A stretch of DNA of 64,000 bases from NCBI GenBank assembly GCA_012295275.1, contig CM022666.1, forward strand, positions 13,711,606-13,775,605. Direction: 5' to 3'. This stretch comes from Chrysomallon squamiferum. Taxonomy: Eukaryota; Mollusca; Gastropoda; Neomphalida; Peltospiridae. Of this stretch, positions 27,817 to 49,350 are shown one piece after another (position 1 is the stretch's first letter; each line of letters begins with the position of its first letter). The notes below the pieces were generated by a model, which was given only the letters and a program-made list of their open reading frames with translations, was not told where the DNA came from and did not search any database. The position numbers and the translations under genes are program-made.

Positions 27817-28411
27817 TTTTTTTATTTACCGCCTTTTGGACTAAATACCGAAGTATCAAAGGTCGTGACAGGAAATGATAGTAACTGATATCTGCAGATT
27901 TCCTTTCTGTTATCTTTAGAAATGAGATTAGAAAAAGACTGTGATCTGGATATTAAAAATAAATCGTGTTACAAATCGTTCTGCCTGCAGCAGACGGAGT
28001 TTGCGGGTTTTCGCGCCACTTCATGGACTCGCAGTCTTACAGCCTCGTTTCAGGATTGGCAGAAAACAGACGACTGCTGTCTGAATTGCAGGTAGTTCCA
28101 ACTGAATCAGGCAAGTAATACAATATATCTGTGTGTCAATACAGAGAAATAAATACCGAGATAAAAAAAGAGAAAAAAAAAGAAAGACAGCAGAAAAATA
28201 GATCGCTCGAATTACTTACATTGCAGATAAATATGACACAGCCGATTATCGGTAAGGTAGACATAGTTATTAATTCGACTGAAAACTTGATTATAATCAG
28301 ACAATAATTATTATAAATGTGCATAAGCTTCAAATGTCTGAATTAATTTTAAAAAATGTGTAAAGAAAATTAAATTACTCAGAGAGTTCATCCAGATCTA
28401 TCTATCTCTCC

Positions 28412-28412
<1 letters not shown>

Positions 28413-28478
<66 letters not shown>

Positions 28479-28521
28479 GATAAATAATAATAATAATAAA
28501 TTAGTAATGATGATGATGATG

Positions 28522-28569
<48 letters not shown>
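28413..28569. repeat. (AAT)n microsatellite, two blocks
   Basis: Two AAT tracts separated by AAATAG and GATGAT units. Confidence 0.96.
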
Positions 28570-29677
28570 TTTTTTGCATATATTGTTATGCCAGTAAAAT
28601 ATATAATTATAAAATAAAATGATGCAGAGAAAAATAAAAAAAAAATAAAAATTTAATTAACAAAAATAGTTAGGTGATAAAAGGTAAAAACATCGAGCAT
28701 CGAAAGTGAATGCATAATTTATGAAACCGTTAAAACGTCTGAAGTAAAACGTGCCTTAAAAGGAATGTTTAACATTTTATAAGCACACAAGCGACGCACG
28801 TGAATACCGAAGCGAAGAGCAGACGATGAAAAATAGCCCTGAAATTAACATCTACGCTACTTGCCGAGTATTTATTAGATTTTCAAATAACAGACGAGCT
28901 CATGGAAAATAACTATGGTTTTCCCCGAGGATCTAAAATGGCAGGTTTTTTTTTCTTTCTGAGAATGACGAATAAAACTGCGACTGGTGGAAACATAGCG
29001 TGTGCAGTGTCTAATTGAGCGTTCTCTGTTTCAGCTTGAGTAATAATGTCTGTTGAAAGTAATTCTCATAATGGTTCCCTGGCTACCACTAACACTGTAT
29101 TTAAATCTTTATTATTTTATTACTTTTTTTTGTTGTTTTTGTTTCTTAAATGTGCTGCTGGTAATCATCAAACGTTTTTTTAGCAAATCGGTACTTTCCC
29201 ATTTTTTTCGTGCCTGCTCGGAACATTTCGTAACTTTTCGACAGAAGCTTTTACAGTCTCTCGATGTTTTCTTTCGTTATATTTCATTTAGTTAAACCTT
29301 CTTTTTTCTTTCCATTTATTAATTAATATATTTATTTTCATAATTTGCATTCAGTTATTTTGTGTTATTAATCTTCACACTCTATGCTGTACATTAGTTT
29401 ACTTCCTTAAATTTTCTTATTTGCCTTCAGTTATTTCTTAAAAGTCGATGTCCACATAAACATCTTAATAACGAACACAAACCTGTAAACATCTAATTAA
29501 ATCAAGTTTGCCGGAAACGGGAAGCCATATTAGATCCAGACGCCTAAGTATTAATGGAGCAACTCTCAGTTCCCGTTTTCGGCATTCTTCGTGCATTTTC
29601 GTCTCTCATTACGAAGAAGAATGTTTCTAGCAGTAGCAGAATGTTATAAACAGATGTCAGTCATACTTTATTTATTT

Positions 29678-29678
<1 letters not shown>

Positions 29679-29715
<37 letters not shown>

Positions 29716-29746
29716 TTATAACTATTATTATTATTATTATTATTAT
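29679..29746. repeat. (ATC)n-(ATT)n microsatellite
   Basis: ATC units followed, after a short gap, by ATT units; AGT/AGC-rich sequence continues to about 29,800. Confidence 0.94.
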
Positions 29747-29930
29747 AAGTGGTAGCAGCAGCACTACTAGTAGTAATAGGAATAGTAGTAGTAGTAATAG
29801 TGATTTCTGTACATATAAATATGTATATTTGCGTGCATGTATATATATATTTTTTTATTTTATTTTTATCTATACTGCATATAAAGTCAATTTTGCCAGA
29901 TAGAGTATTGTTTAAATATTAACATAGAAA

Positions 29931-29997
29931 CATAATAATAATAATAATAATAATAATATAGAAATAAATAAATAACTAGAATAATAAATAATAATAA

Positions 29998-30051
<54 letters not shown>

Positions 30052-30090
30052 CAATAAAATAAAATAAAATAATAATAATAAATAAACTAA
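29931..30090. repeat. (AAT)n/AAAAT composite microsatellite
   Basis: AAT tract interrupted by AAATA units, with a longer uninterrupted core at about 30,000-30,045. Confidence 0.95.
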
Positions 30091-31014
30091 GAAAACGAAA
30101 ACGAAGCCACATGAATCGATCTAACAACCTAATAAAGCACAAGCTCGTTTAGTTAATGTATTGTTAAACTGTTATGGCTGGTGTACAGTTTTTATTGATT
30201 TTTTTTCTTCTCGTTTCAGTATAAAGTTGAAATAAACACCAAACACCTGAGGTCTGTGATGCAGTGAACACAAAACACAGTATAATGATTATGGGCAAGA
30301 ATAAATAAAATAAATTTTAAAACTAAAAGCAACAAAAAAACTACCCCCAAAACGCCTGAGTATATCTTAAACTGTCAGTCAGTAAATTCATTTATTCACG
30401 CTGTCCTCTGAAATTTGTCCAATTCCTCTTTTCATCCATTAACAGTTTCGTCTATTCATTGAACACTCTAAAAACGATATTTCTTCAACTTCAGGTTAAA
30501 CCCATTAGCGTTACATTTGCGAAGACGCAGAGGGCTGTTAAATACTCCCACAGCAACGTCGGCCATTACGTTTCACGTGATCTATTGCCAACAGCTACGG
30601 CCCGACTGAACTGAATTTTTACTCCGATGATGGAAAAAGCCTGTCTTTGATGCTTCAGTAACGTTTATTACAACCTTATTCTTTTTCCTTTTTTTTTTTT
30701 TTTTTTTTTTTTCTTTTTTTCTTTTTGTCGATAATGATTGTGTGTTCATGTCTCTCTCTGTGGTATTATATGTGTTATCATGATCCGATTTTTGACGGTC
30801 GATGTCTTTCACAAGCAGTCACCGGTAAATATTTAAGCCGACGCGCAAGAAATTGAGAGACCACTTCTTTGATATGGATCGTGGTTTAGTGTTGAAGCAA
30901 AAGGTTATTTTTCTTTCTGCGTGTTACATAAGAACATGTTGGCTTGTTTTTATTTCTTTTTCTGTTTCTTGCATATTTATTTATTTATTTAATTTATTTA
31001 TTGTCGTGTTTTTA

Positions 31015-31020
<6 letters not shown>

Positions 31021-31045
<25 letters not shown>

Positions 31046-31101
31046 AAAAAAAAAAAAAAAAAAACAAACAGGCATTTGAGCAATATCTAGTTGCGTCTTT
31101 A

Positions 31102-31166
<65 letters not shown>

Positions 31167-31235
31167 AATAAATAAAATAAAAAATTAAAATAAAATAAAA
31201 ATAAAAAATAAAAATAAAAAATAAAATAAATAAAC
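31021..31235. repeat. TA, poly-A, (CT)n and AAAT composite block
   Basis: TA run (about 31,020-31,044), poly-A, a CT run of about 60 bp (31,104-31,163), then AAAT and AAAAT units. Confidence 0.95.
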
Positions 31236-32178
31236 CATTCTCAGTTTGTTTTTAAATTTTATTACAAAAACGCAATCTTGAATCTATAAAAATATATATA
31301 TATATATATATATATATACATTTTAATGTTGGCGCCGTAGCTGACGTCGTAAAAATTCCTTTGTGAATTCTTTTTTTTTCACAGTTTGATCCCATAACAT
31401 ACACTCAAATAATTTTCACATTATTTTATTTTATTTATTACTTTAACATTTTTTTCTCTTTATATCTTGAAGATATCAAATACATAAGGTTAAGCCCCGG
31501 TTTTAAAATGAACCTTTCTCAGCACCAGCATTTCTTTCTTTCTTTTATTTATTTAATTAATTTTATTTATTTATTATTATGTGTTTTTGTATTTATTTAT
31601 TTATTATCAGCGTCTATATCGCATTCTGTAAAAAAAACAAGCACAATATTTGACGTTTATAAGAATCATAATCGTCTAAAAATAACACAAACACGAACGA
31701 CGACGTAAAATATTTCTTGGTAAATTCCTCCGTGTTCTGTGGTCACATAAAGTTAAAGCGATATTCATCTTTCGTGTCATGATAATTACCAATTTTGTAT
31801 TTTCCCTGTCTGGACGTCATTATTGGTCATTTAAAACCGATCATTTCGTTTTAGAATGGCTTCGAGCTTTCATTACCGCCATCTTAATAATCAGCCAGTA
31901 CGACTCCCGCCATCAGCTCCTTCTAATAGCCTCAGCGTTGAAGTGTAGTAAATTAGGTTTTCCTTGTACAGGCAGTATTTGAAAATTAAGTCATCACATT
32001 GTCGGTGTTGTCATGGTGCACTGTTACCGGCTTGTTAATATGGTCATATTGTTAAAATTGATACTGTTGTTAAAAAACGAAACGAAACGAAATGTTCTGT
32101 AACTATGATTTGGGCTTATTTAGTGTCATTAAATTATTATTATTATTTTTTTTTTTATATATATCATTTACGCAAAAA

Positions 32179-32179
<1 letters not shown>

Positions 32180-32263
<84 letters not shown>

Positions 32264-32265
32264 GT
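32180..32265. repeat. (AAAT)n-(AAT)n microsatellite
   Basis: AAAT units pass directly into about 18 AAT units. Confidence 0.95.
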
Positions 32266-32356
32266 AAAAATTTAAAAAAGACTAAAAAAAAAAAAATTAA
32301 AACCTTAGAAATATTGATTTACAAAGTCAGAAATAGAAAAGTATATATGTATATAT

Positions 32357-32497
32357 AATCTATTTATTAAAAAACATTTTTTTTTTTTAGGTAATTATTT
32401 CGTTTAAAATGAATTTACCAAACAGACGGAATACATATTAACTGATTTTAAACGAAATAATTACCTAGAACCCAAACTGTTTTTTAATAAATAGATT
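32357..32497. repeat. Long inverted repeat (hairpin or palindromic mobile element)
   Basis: The left arm (32,357-32,410) begins AATCTATTTATTAAAAAACA. The right arm (32,445-32,497) is its reverse complement. The outer 20 bp and inner 22 bp (AGGTAATTATTTCGTTTAAA and adjoining bases) match essentially perfectly; only a central block of about 10 bases differs, where the left arm is a T run. The loop is about 34 bp. No coding capacity; it could be a small foldback element or produce a long hairpin RNA. Confidence 0.88.
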
Positions 32498-32628
32498 CAC
32501 AGTGGTTGAGGTACAACACAAAACGAAAAAAAAAAAAAAAAAAATACTGCGACTTTCTGGTATAATTGAAAACAAGCAGGATGTTCAGCCACTGCCAGAA
32601 CCAGCTGCAAAAGTTATATCCTCCATTT

Positions 32629-32659
<31 letters not shown>

Positions 32660-35549
32660 AAGACACATGTACATCTTTCTGCAGACGCAAATCAAGGATA
32701 TCTCTAGTTCATTTACGTTTCTATTTTACAAGATACATGTACTGGAATACATTTTAAAGCCCGTTGTTGATTGCTAATCGATACTTCTATGCCTTTTTTT
32801 TTTTTTTTTTTTTTTCATCTGATTAATTTGATATACAAGAAACAGCTCACAAAAGACTCGGAGTTACTTTCAAATTCCAAGAAGAAAGGGAGACGACCCG
32901 TTAAATTAAATTATTCTTGATGAAAAAAAGAGAGAAATAAATAGAATCTTCTAGAAGCTAACTGTGATGTGCCTCTTTGCTTGTCTTCTGCTTCGTTTTT
33001 CTTCATTTTCTTCTATTTTATTTCTTTTTAACGTTAATTAAACATTATCGATTTTTGTCTCCTTTGTTGCAGACGACAAACGTTGTGTGTAAACAGCCTT
33101 CTTTTAAAGTAATGTCTTTGAAAATGGTTTATTTCAAGAAAGAATGTTTGCCCACGTTAGATGATGTATCTACAATGCGAGTGAAATTTGATTATGTAAA
33201 GATAGCAGGATTAAAAAAAAGGAATAATAATAATAAAAGAAAATATCAAAGAATATAAATGAACAAAAGAAGAAGAAGAAGAAAAAAAAAAAAATTCGAA
33301 AGTATTCGCAAACAACAAGATTACCAGTAGCTCTTACAAAAACGACAAAACAGAAAAATCTTTACCTAAGATATAAATTAGCTTTTTGTTCGACGTCGCA
33401 AGTTAAAACTCTTACGATCATCGACAAGCGTTCAATAATCGATGGCTGTCTTTGATTTCAGACAGTAAGCGATATTCTTTGATGAAAGCATTTCGCAGTA
33501 CATTGATTACCTATGTGATCAGCGTGTGCTATACACTGCATTTCAATTTGCAGCCTAGTGTGCACTTTGAATACGAGAAAGATGTATCGAAAATAACGTC
33601 GGATTACATTTGGATTCTGCTTTCTCTATTTCAAAGGTTTTACACTTGAATTGTTTAATGTCAGAAAGGTAACGATTATTCTGTAAGCAATTTTGTATAG
33701 CCACGGGATAATTGGAAATTTTGCAAGAACACGCGATACTAAATAAATGATTATAAGCCAATGTAATACCCATAAAGTTTCCGCTTAGGAGATTCAGTGA
33801 CTTGATTATAATAATGGGATAAGGTAATTGTCGTAAGCTTCAGTGTAAATAATCGTAAGGAGAAAATCACTGGAGTCAGAATTACATCACACAAATCCAC
33901 TTCTAGGATGTATAGTTCCAGTAGAAGGTGATATCGGGATCAGTTAGATTTAAAATGTCAGTTTACTGCTGAACGATATAAATCATTTTATTCTCTTTTC
34001 ATGGATGAAAGCTACTTTCTTTACTGTACTAATATAAAGATCAAACACGAGTGAATGCACGCTGGTAAGATGAAAATGAGAAATAAACACTGGTTGATTT
34101 AACAAGTCAAAGTCGTCTTAGACAGTTTTATTTCATATCTGATGAACAACAAATCGCATTCAGTAAAAACCTCTGATGATAGTGCATAGATTCTGATCAC
34201 CTAAAGTACTTTGCTTATTTTACATTCAAAAGAAAACCGGTTACCCTTGTTTAATGCGTCGTATGAAATAAATGACAGAAAAAACCAGGCTGTCTCCTTT
34301 ATTCCAATATAAAACTTCGTCCCTACGACGTCATCACCTCCGGGGTCATCGATCTTCGCCCTGCAGACGATAGTCGGCCCTTCAGCGTTACAAAAGAAAT
34401 GACCATTCTTCACGGAATATACGAGGTTACGAATATTAATAACCTCCCCTTACTAGCCTCTCGCATGAAAGAGTCGGATTGTGGTCGATGCTAACAGCGT
34501 TTGACAAGTTTATTACACGAAACTGATTATCATTGGACAAACCAGGAAATCTCAGTGAACCCGACAACGCTCTCTTGAGTTATGTTCAGATCTTTGTGGA
34601 GAAGATCTCGGATATTTGGTAAAATTATTGACCACCCTCTCTCTCTATTTCTCTCTGTTTCTCGTTCTGGGACCAGGCCACGGGTCAGTGACAAAGATAT
34701 CGCTAGGGGCAATACACGTCATGTGATTAATCCAATGTGACCGAAATAAAGTCCACTTTTTGGTTACGTCTTGAGTTTTGTTGCTGAGCCCTTAAGCTAA
34801 ATGTTAGAAGACGTTATTCTGTGTGTAATATCATAAAGCTACATCTAGATACAAGATCGTAGATATAATTTAAAATAATAAACTGAAGTGCACGACCTTT
34901 AAATCTTTCGCTGAGACATGGACATAATAATTGAAAGTGATGTAACATCAATAAAGCATAATTACTCATTTTTCATAGACAAACGATAAACTCAAGTTTT
35001 TAAAATAACTTACAATCAGATGCACGTAGCTCATGCTATTTTGCATTAAATGATAATTGTGGGAATAATTCATTCTAAATACCAAAAAAAAAAAAAAAAC
35101 AGATTTTCAGAGAGATTATAGATAAGACATGTAAAAGATGGAACGGGAAGATATAACTCAGTGACAGGGAGATTTCCAGTTCGATTCACATCAAATCGTT
35201 TACTCAGTTCACTGCGCTTCACTCTGTTACTTCTGTATTAAATGCCGAGCTTATGAACCTACGTATTATAATTTATATAAACTATTTTATATTACTGTTG
35301 TATGTCTATTCTGTGTTTATATTTTATACTTTTATACAAGGCATATATTACAGGCTGTATTAAGTCTTTGAAAAAAATAAAATGGTGGATGAAAAGTGGA
35401 TAATAGATGCGGTTTAATTCTAAGGCTGTTATAATTTCTTCTAAGTGAAAATACCTATTAATAATTCATTCGGTAATATATTTTGTTTGTAAATGTTTAA
35501 CGTTTGTGAAAAATAACATATAATTATAAAAATATAAAAATAATTTAAA

Positions 35550-35577
35550 ATATAATAATAATAATAATAACAACAAC

Positions 35578-35630
<53 letters not shown>

Positions 35631-35650
35631 TGATAATGATAATGATAAAG
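35550..35650. repeat. (AAT)n microsatellite
   Basis: AAT tract with CAA and GAT interruptions. Confidence 0.95.
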
Positions 35651-36199
35651 CCTAGGTTCGCTTTAGGTGTGAAGGTTTTAAAAAGAAAACGAGAGAAAGA
35701 ACGACAGGAAAAAAGAATCAATTAATTATTCGTTATATTTTAATTGTTAAATCTATTATTTATTTATTTATTTATTTTATTATTTAAACTGGACTCCAAA
35801 TGCCCTTCGCATAAAATACCATGTGTCCAACTCCTAATTGTCAACAGTCTAATAGAATACCAGGGTTTCTTGAAAATATTTATTATGATTATTTCTAAAT
35901 AGTTTTTGAATTTTAATAATAATAATATGAAGAAAAAGAAGAAGAAAAAGAAGAAGAAAGAAAGAAAGAAAGAAAGAAAATTGTTCATCGTAAGCACGGT
36001 GATATTTCACGTCAACTCTCGATCAATACCTGTCATTTTTTCTTTTTGTTTAAAAATATTTAGCGGAAAATAATGATGTATTATACAAGGATTATTTCCC
36101 TTGCCAAATCTTCTTATTTCACAGAAACCAAATAAATGTCATTAATAAATATTTATTAGGGGCAGAGGTTTATTTGACAAGAAGGGATACTGAAAAACC

Positions 36200-36940
36200 A
36201 TGCCTGGTATCAGCCATATTTTAAAGGGCATACTAAGATATAAAAAAATTGATCAAGTGTTTCTGGTAGAACAGTTCAAAAGTATAAGAGAAAATCCGGA
36301 GGTGAGTATACGGTTTTAAATTTTTTCGTCTTATGGTTTAGTTTAGCAGACGGATTGTGATATGTAGTAAGGGAGATAACTACATGTTTTCATTTCGTAC
36401 AAGGTTAATAAATTCTTGTGTATTTAATTATATTTAAATTTATAAACCATTTAGTTTTATATATATATTGAAAATGTAGACTTGTAAATTTCATTGTAAT
36501 GAATAGTAAAATTATAAGGGAGAGAGGTAATAAAAAATCAAAAATTATTTCTAAAAATATTAATATGGTACACATGACAGAAAAGACAGTGTAGGTTAAG
36601 TTAGTGCTACTGTACCTGCCTTGAGAAGTGTTAGTTAAAGGTTCATTTCACCTTGACGAGCCCATACTATTATTACTGACTACAAGGTCAAAGCATGTCA
36701 TGACCTCTCTGTTGAAAATATTATGTAGAAGATCTGCAGAATGAATTGGTTGGGGCAGCCTTTAGGGTTTTGACACCAGGTTCGTTCTCTCAAAACATTA
36801 TTATAAAAATGTCTTTAATATGTAAATAATATTACATTTAAAATTACATGTATATAAGGTATTCATCCAAGGTCCATATGCCTGTATTCAGCAGTATTAT
36901 GCATTTGTATTAATGTTGTTTGTGTGCATGTAATATATAT

Positions 36941-37016
<76 letters not shown>

Positions 37017-37836
37017 CACATTCTATAATTAATAACAATATTATCAAAAAGTTTAAAATGGTTAAAAAAAAAAAAAAATTGTTTTCAAAGTAATATGGAT
37101 TTTTTTCTCTCTCACATTTTCAGCCCATGGCTGTGTTTTTCACGTGCATTGACAGCAGAATGTTGGCATCAAGATTCACAAACAGTCAAGTTGGTGAGAC
37201 ATTTTTTGTCCGGAATGCAGGCAACATGGTCCCAGATTCAAGTATCACTGCCAACGAAGTGGGCAGTTCGACTGAGCCAGGTGCTCTGGAGTTAGGCTGC
37301 ATCATAAACAACATCAGACATGTTGTAGTCTGTGGGCATTCAGATTGTAAGGTATTTTAATATTTACCTTATTCATTTAGAAAAAGAAAATCTGTAAATG
37401 TTTATCTTAGTGACTTTTTCTATAGCTGTGTATATGTTTAAATATAGTCCTATATATTTTGCTTACCAAGTATATATGTATACATGGATTTTTGTCAATG
37501 TGTATGTTTAATATTAACATTTATGTGCATATCTCTTTGTAACAAATATGATTTTATTTACTATAACACAGTAATTTATTGACATACATCAAATCCAAAA
37601 AATTTAAATTACTTTATTAAAACAGATAAGTAACAGCTTTAGTAATCTATTTATAAATTTAATCACGTAACATATATTCATCCATAGTCCAGTTGCTTGG
37701 CCAGTGTGGATTTGGAAAACAATAGAAACCAATTACTTACCATGATACTGAATAATTATTAATGAATATTGGTTACACATGTACTTTATCTGATGTACTT
37801 GATTATTGATTGTGGTTAAACATATAAAAATAATTA

Positions 37837-37898
<62 letters not shown>

Positions 37899-39226
37899 GT
37901 GATAATAGTGATAATGATAATGTCACATTTGAGATATCTAAGTACATGCCTGCCAGTATTTGTAAAATAAAGAATTCAAGCTGCAAATCTCAGACAGCAT
38001 CATTTTGTTTTAATTATAAAGAAAAGACTCCAAGCAGCAAATCTTAAACCATCATTTGTATTTGTGTTTGCTTGTTTCAGGCGATGAACTTGCTTTACGG
38101 AATGAAAGAAGATTTGTGTAAGAATGAGCTGTGTTCTCACTCACCACTCAGAGCCTGGCTACAGAAGCATGGCATTTCGACAGTGGAGAAATTTTCTAAA
38201 TTAAACCCAGAAAACAAGTTCTCAGGGCCTCTGCTGTTTCAGGCAGAGACTGAAGAGAACACCTTTGAAGCTTACATTGATCCTGAGGATAAATTTTCAT
38301 TACAGGACAAGTTATCACAGGTAGCTGATTACCCAGTTTGTAGTTCATAAATATTTGTAAATATTTAAAAAAAAAAATAATAATAATAATAAAAACAAAA
38401 TAATAAATAAATAAATAAATAAATAAATAAAATTAATAAACATCAGAAAAATTCTTCATCAAAATGACAAATTTTCAAAAAGAATCCAATTTTCCACATC
38501 TGCAGTTCTTTTGACCTGAAAATGGGTTTGGGCAGAGATTACATAAAACAGATGTTAAGCTCAATAAACACACTTCTATCTGGTACTTGGATACAATTAA
38601 CAGATAATCTGGATGGGTCCTATAGTATTTTCTACCTTTTTTCTTGTCCCAGTTTAACTTTGAATTGAAAGGTTGACAGCCATTTGCTGTAACACATACT
38701 TGTGCACATGCACATACAAAACCCACACTTCTTTTTCTTATCATAATATTTATTTGTATATAGATAGATAGGTAGGTAAGTAGATATATATTTATGTATG
38801 TCAGTGTGTAGGTATGTTTGTATGTCTGTCTGTATGGGTATGTATACATATAAATATATGTCTGTATGCATGTTCTTAGGTAGGCAGATAGGTATGTAGG
38901 TAGTTCTGTGGTGGATATATACTTCTGTAAGTATGAATTAAGTAGGTAAGATGGTAGATAGGTAGGGTATGTTTGTATATATATATGTATACATTATATA
39001 TTTTTTCCAGGTAAACTGCTTACAACAACTTCAGCATATTGCCAGTTACCCGTTCCTGAAAGAGAAGCTGATGAAAAACGAGGTTCGACTTCATGCCATG
39101 TTTTTTGACATTTACTCAGGCAATGTGTACATGTTCAGCAGGAAGGAAAAGAAATTCATCGAAATATGTAAAGAAAATTATCAGGCTCTTCTTGAAGATG
39201 CAGACAGTCACCCAGAAGAGGAATAA
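36200..39226 (+). CDS. Beta-class carbonic anhydrase (probably mitochondrial)
   Basis: Four exons join in frame: 36200-36301, 37124-37351, 38081-38320 and 39011-39226, all with GT-AG introns, giving 261 residues, the usual length for animal beta-carbonic anhydrases. The enzyme interconverts CO2 and bicarbonate. The zinc site is complete: Cys42, the Asp44/Arg46 pair in FTCIDSR, and His106/Cys109 in VCGHSDC. The VRNAGN motif follows the first cysteine, and SPLRAWL and the AYIDPEDKF segment are typical of the invertebrate proteins. The N-terminus (MPGISHILKGILRYKK) is basic and amphipathic, which agrees with the mitochondrial location known for the insect enzyme. The gene ends tail to tail with EARS2. 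Identity is very secure; targeting is inferred. Confidence 0.96.
36944..37015. repeat. (CA)n microsatellite in carbonic anhydrase intron 1
   Basis: CA run of about 72 bp, ending about 105 bp before the exon 2 acceptor. Confidence 0.97.
37838..37898. repeat. (AAT)n microsatellite in carbonic anhydrase intron 2
   Basis: About 20 AAT units followed by GAT-rich copies. Confidence 0.96.
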
Positions 39227-41050
39227 GCCAGGACCATTTCAAAACCAGGCTGTTTAGCACCTTTATTGGTTAGTTTAAATTTGATTTTCAACAAGACCAG
39301 TTTTGGAAAACCATTACGTTATTGATTTCCAGCACCATTTTGTTATTCAGTTAGGCCATTTTTATATCTGATTGTCTAGGAGGTCTTGTTAAAACCATTT
39401 TCTTACTGATTTATTGTTTTCTTATAAATGTAAAACTATTTTGCTATTGGTTTTTCCAAGCTATTTGATATTCAAGATAACCTTTTTATTATTGACTTCG
39501 AGCACCGATTTTCTATTGAATTTTTAGACTAGGTTACGGTATATTGTTTTTCACACTTAAGCCTTTTTGTTCACATTTTTACCACTTATGTTTCATTTTG
39601 ACAATCTTTTGAAACCATTTTATTATGACTTCAAGCACTATTTTGCTATTGAGTTTCAAGACCATTTGTTGACTTCCATGTTCACTTTTCTTTGCTACCG
39701 GCCCATTTTACAATTAGTTTTCAACAAAAACCCTTTATAAAAATAAAAATAAAAACAAACATACAAAAAAACATTTTATTATGAACTTTCAAAGCACTAT
39801 TTTGTAACTGACTTCCCGAACATTTGGTGAGTTTCATATTTAATTAGTATGCGACTTCTTGTGCACCTCTATGCTCTTCAGTTTTTGGTTTTCAAGGATA
39901 ACATTTTTAAACCATACTTTTCTTAACTTCCAAAACAGTAGTGTTATTGACATTTAAGGACATTGTATATCTGATTTTCAAGGTCATTTGAGTTTGAATG
40001 TCAGCTGGTAAAACCAGAAAAAAAGACATTTTTTTGTGTCTTTGTTGAAACTACCTCTTGGTGTATTTTAATCACAGTTGCTAAGAAATTGACAAAAGAG
40101 ATCATACCAGTGATATTTCCTGCAATTTAAGAAATTAAGTCAAATTTGTTATTTATTTATTTTTTTTGTTGTTTTTTTTATTCTACATCTATTAATGTCA
40201 GTGTAAAACAGTTTAACAGACAAGTACTGTGAATTTCAAAATGAAAACAGTTTTCTGCTGGCAGTCCATTAAAAGATTTTCCAGAAGAGTTTATGCAGGT
40301 TTTTGTTTTGCACAGTGAAATTAGGAATAATCATTATTTTAAAATTAGACACTAGTTGAATTGTGGTGCTCAATTTAGAAACCTCATTTTGAATGGATAT
40401 TTTCAGTTGTGTTTATTATTGTGTTTTTGATTGTCTTAAATCAGTATTTAAGTACAGCAATATTTTTTATATGTATGCGCTATGGTGTTCTATACTTTTA
40501 TATTTAGAAAAATATTTTGAAATATATATTTTGTATACAAATTATACTTTGTCTGTTTAAACAGTGCTTAAATGTATGAACTGTGATTATGTGTTTCAGT
40601 TGATATATTTTTTTATAAGTCATTGCAATTTTGTTTATTTCAATTTATCAACATAGTTTTGGCCTATTGTGTATTCATTTGTGACAGTCTATGGAACATT
40701 GTTTGTTAATACTGTATACTGATGAATTTATTAGCAATATTTGAATGTGGTCAGTATTGTATTAATTGTTATATCAACTAAAACCCAAAGATATTGAATT
40801 ATAATAGATTAAACAGCATAGTAATCCCTAATTAAACTTTTGTTTAATTGTTATTAATATTATTCTTTAGCACTTTTTTTAAAAGTATTTATACTGTTTT
40901 TTGTGTGCAAATATGTTATTGATTTATATATCTATATTATTTTATAAGTATGTTTATTCTGATATTTATCACTTTGTTTTTGATTTGTGAAAGTAATATC
41001 TCTCCGGTTATTATTATTATTAATAAAATATATTATTTAGAATAAAAATG
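39227..41050 (+). other. Probable long 3' untranslated region of carbonic anhydrase
   Basis: AT-rich sequence downstream of the stop without other genes. Several AATAAA-type signals occur, for example near 41,023. Between about 39,300 and 39,970 a diverged motif recurs about five times (see the separate repeat entry). The true end of the transcript cannot be told from sequence. Confidence 0.45.
39300..39970 (+). repeat. Diverged ~150-bp-spaced repeats in the carbonic anhydrase 3' region
   Basis: A motif close to AAACCATTTTATTATTGACT then TCAAGCACTATTTTGCTATT, often followed by GA(G)TTTCAAGACCATTT, recurs near 39,309, 39,478, 39,613, 39,770 and 39,909. Spacing is about 135-170 bp. The copies are too diverged to be a recent array. 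Confidence 0.55.
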
Positions 41051-41585
41051 TTCATATACATTTAAAATTGAATTTACATATTGAAAACAATTCAAAACTA
41101 TTTTCTACTATATATTATTTAATTATTAAAATTGTGAATGTATTTTTGCTGTTATAATATCTATGCAGATCTTTATTTATATCAAGAATAAATATTTTCA
41201 CATATTAATTTTTCAGTCTGAAAATGATATGTTTTAAGAATCTTAATTAAAAACTCAGAAATATATTTATCCATTATTTAATAAAATTTCAAACAAATTT
41301 TACAAATGAATAATAAATAGAAACCAGAAAATACTTATGAAAAAAATTCCACAGATATATGTTAATATTAAAAAAAAACACACACACAAAAAAAAACAAC
41401 TTTATATTCAGTTCAACAGCATATTTTCTAAAATGCATAATTCTGAATGAAAAGATGATGATAATAATAATAATAATAATAAATAACAAAATTACTAATT
41501 AGAAAAAGATATTTTATATCAGTTCAGTCATGTTATATAAATTTATAATTAAAATTTAAATCTTATCATAATTTTGTTGCTAATG

Positions 41586-41591
41586 TTTATT
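41586..41591 (-). terminator. Putative EARS2 polyadenylation signal
   Basis: AATAAA on the minus strand, about 105 nucleotides after the EARS2 stop codon, in the narrow gap between the two convergent genes. Confidence 0.5.
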
Positions 41592-41695
41592 TGTCGCCTT
41601 GTAACAAACTGGATACACATCTGTTACCAACATTACTGCTCACTCTTTCACAAAGCTGATGAAAAATTTCGACAAAGAAGTAACCAGTCAAACTG

Positions 41696-49350
<7,655 letters not shown>

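Larger units (their letters stand above)
27817..36199. other. Intergenic DNA, no gene recognised
   Basis: Simple repeats (28,413; 29,679; 29,931; 31,104; 32,180; 35,550), one long inverted repeat (32,357-32,497) and large AT-rich stretches. Patches of ordinary complexity at 27,890-28,110, 28,680-29,060, 30,340-30,660 and 33,400-35,080 have no convincing exons. The region nearest 36.2 kb may include the promoter and 5' untranslated region of the carbonic anhydrase gene. Confidence 0.6.

Noticed and set aside
27328-27888. 186-codon Cys/Leu/Tyr/Ser-rich open frame
   Set aside because: It is read through the TATC/TGTC array; a 4-base repeat gives a 12-base periodic frame without stops by chance.
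27960-28110. A GC-richer patch ending in CTGAATTGCAG followed by GTAGTT, considered as an exon
   Set aside because: The frame is short, has no recognisable similarity and no partner exon could be found.
35140-35200. tRNA-like words: AACTCAGTGACAGG and AGTTCGATTC resembling A and B boxes
   Set aside because: The spacing between them is too short for a tRNA and no acceptor stem pairs. At best it is a fragment of an old SINE.
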